Shown here piece after piece: positions 13,867 to 14,721 of a stretch of 14,721 nt of DNA; the first letter of the stretch is position 1; each line of letters opens with the position of its first letter. This DNA is from Methanoculleus sp. (GTDB lineage Archaea > Halobacteriota > Methanomicrobia > Methanomicrobiales > Methanoculleaceae). The translations under genes and the position numbers were made by a program. Where the stretch lies: NCBI GenBank assembly GCA_028698765.1, contig JAQVVW010000004.1, positions 1-14,721 on the forward strand, given 5' to 3'. Below the pieces are notes generated by a model. The model ran no database searches and was not told the origin of the DNA. It was given only the letters and a program-made list of their open reading frames with translations.

Positions 13867-14721
13867 TGGAGACCCTCATCCCCTTCGCCGTCGCCCTCGT
13901 CGTGATAACCGTCGCGTCGCTCAGGTATCACCTCCCCCCGTTCCTCACCCTGGTCGGGACATCCGTCCTCTTCGGCTTCCTTGCCGGGATGCCGGGGGAG
14001 ACGCTTATTGCGGCGATCACGGGCGGCGCCGGCAGGATCTTCTCCATCCTCGGCATCGTCATCTTCTGCGGGGTCGGCATCGCCCAGGTCCTCCGCGAGA
14101 GCGGCCGGATAGAGAATATCGTCGCCGACATCCGGGGCCTGGTGCGCCGACCCCTTGCCACGGCGGGGTCGGCCGGCTACCTCCTCTCCGTCCCGCTGAT
14201 GTGCGGTATCACCTCGTTCGTCATCCTCGCCCCCATCATCACGCACCTCCAGCCCGACCGGCGGGCGTCAAAGACCCTCCTCTACTGCGCCGGCGTCGCC
14301 GGGATGATATCCTATGTGCTCCTCTACCCCGCTCCCGTGGTCTACTCCACCATAACAACGCTCGGCCTCTTTGCCGCACGACCCTGGGAGGTCGACCTCG
14401 TCACCCTTCCTGTCTCGCTCCTCCTCCTCGCCGGTCTCCTCGTCGCCCTGCGAGCCTGCGGTACGCCTGCGGCGTTGCCGGCAGAACCGGCTCCCGCGGC
14501 AGGCGGGCGGCACCTCCTTGCCTGGCTGCCGTTCCTGGTCATCGTCCTCGCGCTTGCGATCGGGTCCCTGGTCCCCCCGCTCCACGCCCTTGCAAACATC
14601 AATCTGGCGCTCCTTGCCGGGCTCGTTGCCGCACTTCTCACCGTTCCGGCCGACGTCCGGGAGAGCGCCCTCACTCGAGGGACGAAGAACGCCGGGATCA
14701 TCATCTTCGACCTTGCCGGTG
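13866..14721 (+). CDS. GntP-like permease (partial, 3' end outside window)
   Basis: An ATG at 13866 shares its A with the TGA of the methyltransferase gene (TGATG), and the frame stays open to the right edge (285 codons seen). The protein begins [20 protein letters not shown] and is strongly hydrophobic with many glycines, showing about seven or eight membrane segments in the visible part. The stretch GVGIAQVLRESGRIENIVAD resembles the conserved region of the gluconate permease (GntP) family and related ion-transporter superfamily members, which carry organic acids or act as antiporters. GGAAG at 13857-13861 is a possible ribosome binding site. The substrate cannot be told from the sequence. 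The coupling with a DNA methyltransferase gene is unexpected and probably reflects only shared transcription. Confidence 0.75.
   Translation, partial: METLIPFAVALVVITVASLRYHLPPFLTLVGTSVLFGFLAGMPGETLIAAITGGAGRIFSILGIVIFCGVGIAQVLRESGRIENIVADIRGLVRRPLATAGSAGYLLSVPLMCGITSFVILAPIITHLQPDRRASKTLLYCAGVAGMISYVLLYPAPVVYSTITTLGLFAARPWEVDLVTLPVSLLLLAGLLVALRACGTPAALPAEPAPAAGGRHLLAWLPFLVIVLALAIGSLVPPLHALANINLALLAGLVAALLTVPADVRESALTRGTKNAGIIIFDLAG

Noticed and set aside
1..14721. CRISPR array, insertion sequence, rRNA or replication origin
   Set aside because: No regularly spaced direct repeats, transposase-like protein, rRNA sequence or origin-type repeat cluster was seen on either strand.

Overview
The window looks like chromosomal DNA of a GC-rich methanogenic euryarchaeon, most likely of the order Methanomicrobiales and perhaps Methanoculleus-like. 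The case rests on a gene for the MCR-modifying radical SAM enzyme Mmp10 (methanogens and relatives), archaeal TATA (box A) promoters with very short or no leaders, a tRNA-Thr without encoded CCA, and the archaeal UPF0248 family. The genus is an inference; the methanogen assignment is firmer.

Layout. Positions 1-970 (minus): the 5' part of mmp10, running off the left edge. It is divergent from a UPF0248/DUF504 gene (1157-1435, plus), and the gap between them holds a strong 14-bp inverted repeat. A tRNA-Thr(UGU) follows (1486-1558), then an AT-richer stretch with an unusual three-unit repeat, then a two-gene toxin-antitoxin module (1819-2420). Next come purL (2742-5690) and purQ (5692-6507), the FGAM synthase genes of purine synthesis. 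In PurL the PurS-like part is fused at the N-terminus as two repeats. A hairpin separates purQ from a convergent, secreted C45-type Ntn-hydrolase (6601-7803, minus).

The most interesting block is 8078-12398: two kaiB paralogues, a PAS-PAS histidine kinase overlapping the second kaiB by 4 bases, and a double-domain KaiC with its own TATA box. No kaiA is present here. KaiC carries both Walker A motifs, paired catalytic glutamates, a Ser-Ser phosphosite where cyanobacterial KaiC has Ser-Thr, and a long charged, probably coiled-coil tail in place of the KaiA-binding tail. Together these suggest an archaeal KaiBC timing or switch system with a two-component output. Its second KaiB has lost the aspartate at a known fold-switch position.

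The right end has a small unknown gene (probably 12557-12904) whose signals point to an ACG start, an orphan beta-class DNA methyltransferase (12955-13866), and the 5' part of a GntP-like permease (13866-14721) that overlaps the methyltransferase stop codon and runs off the right edge.
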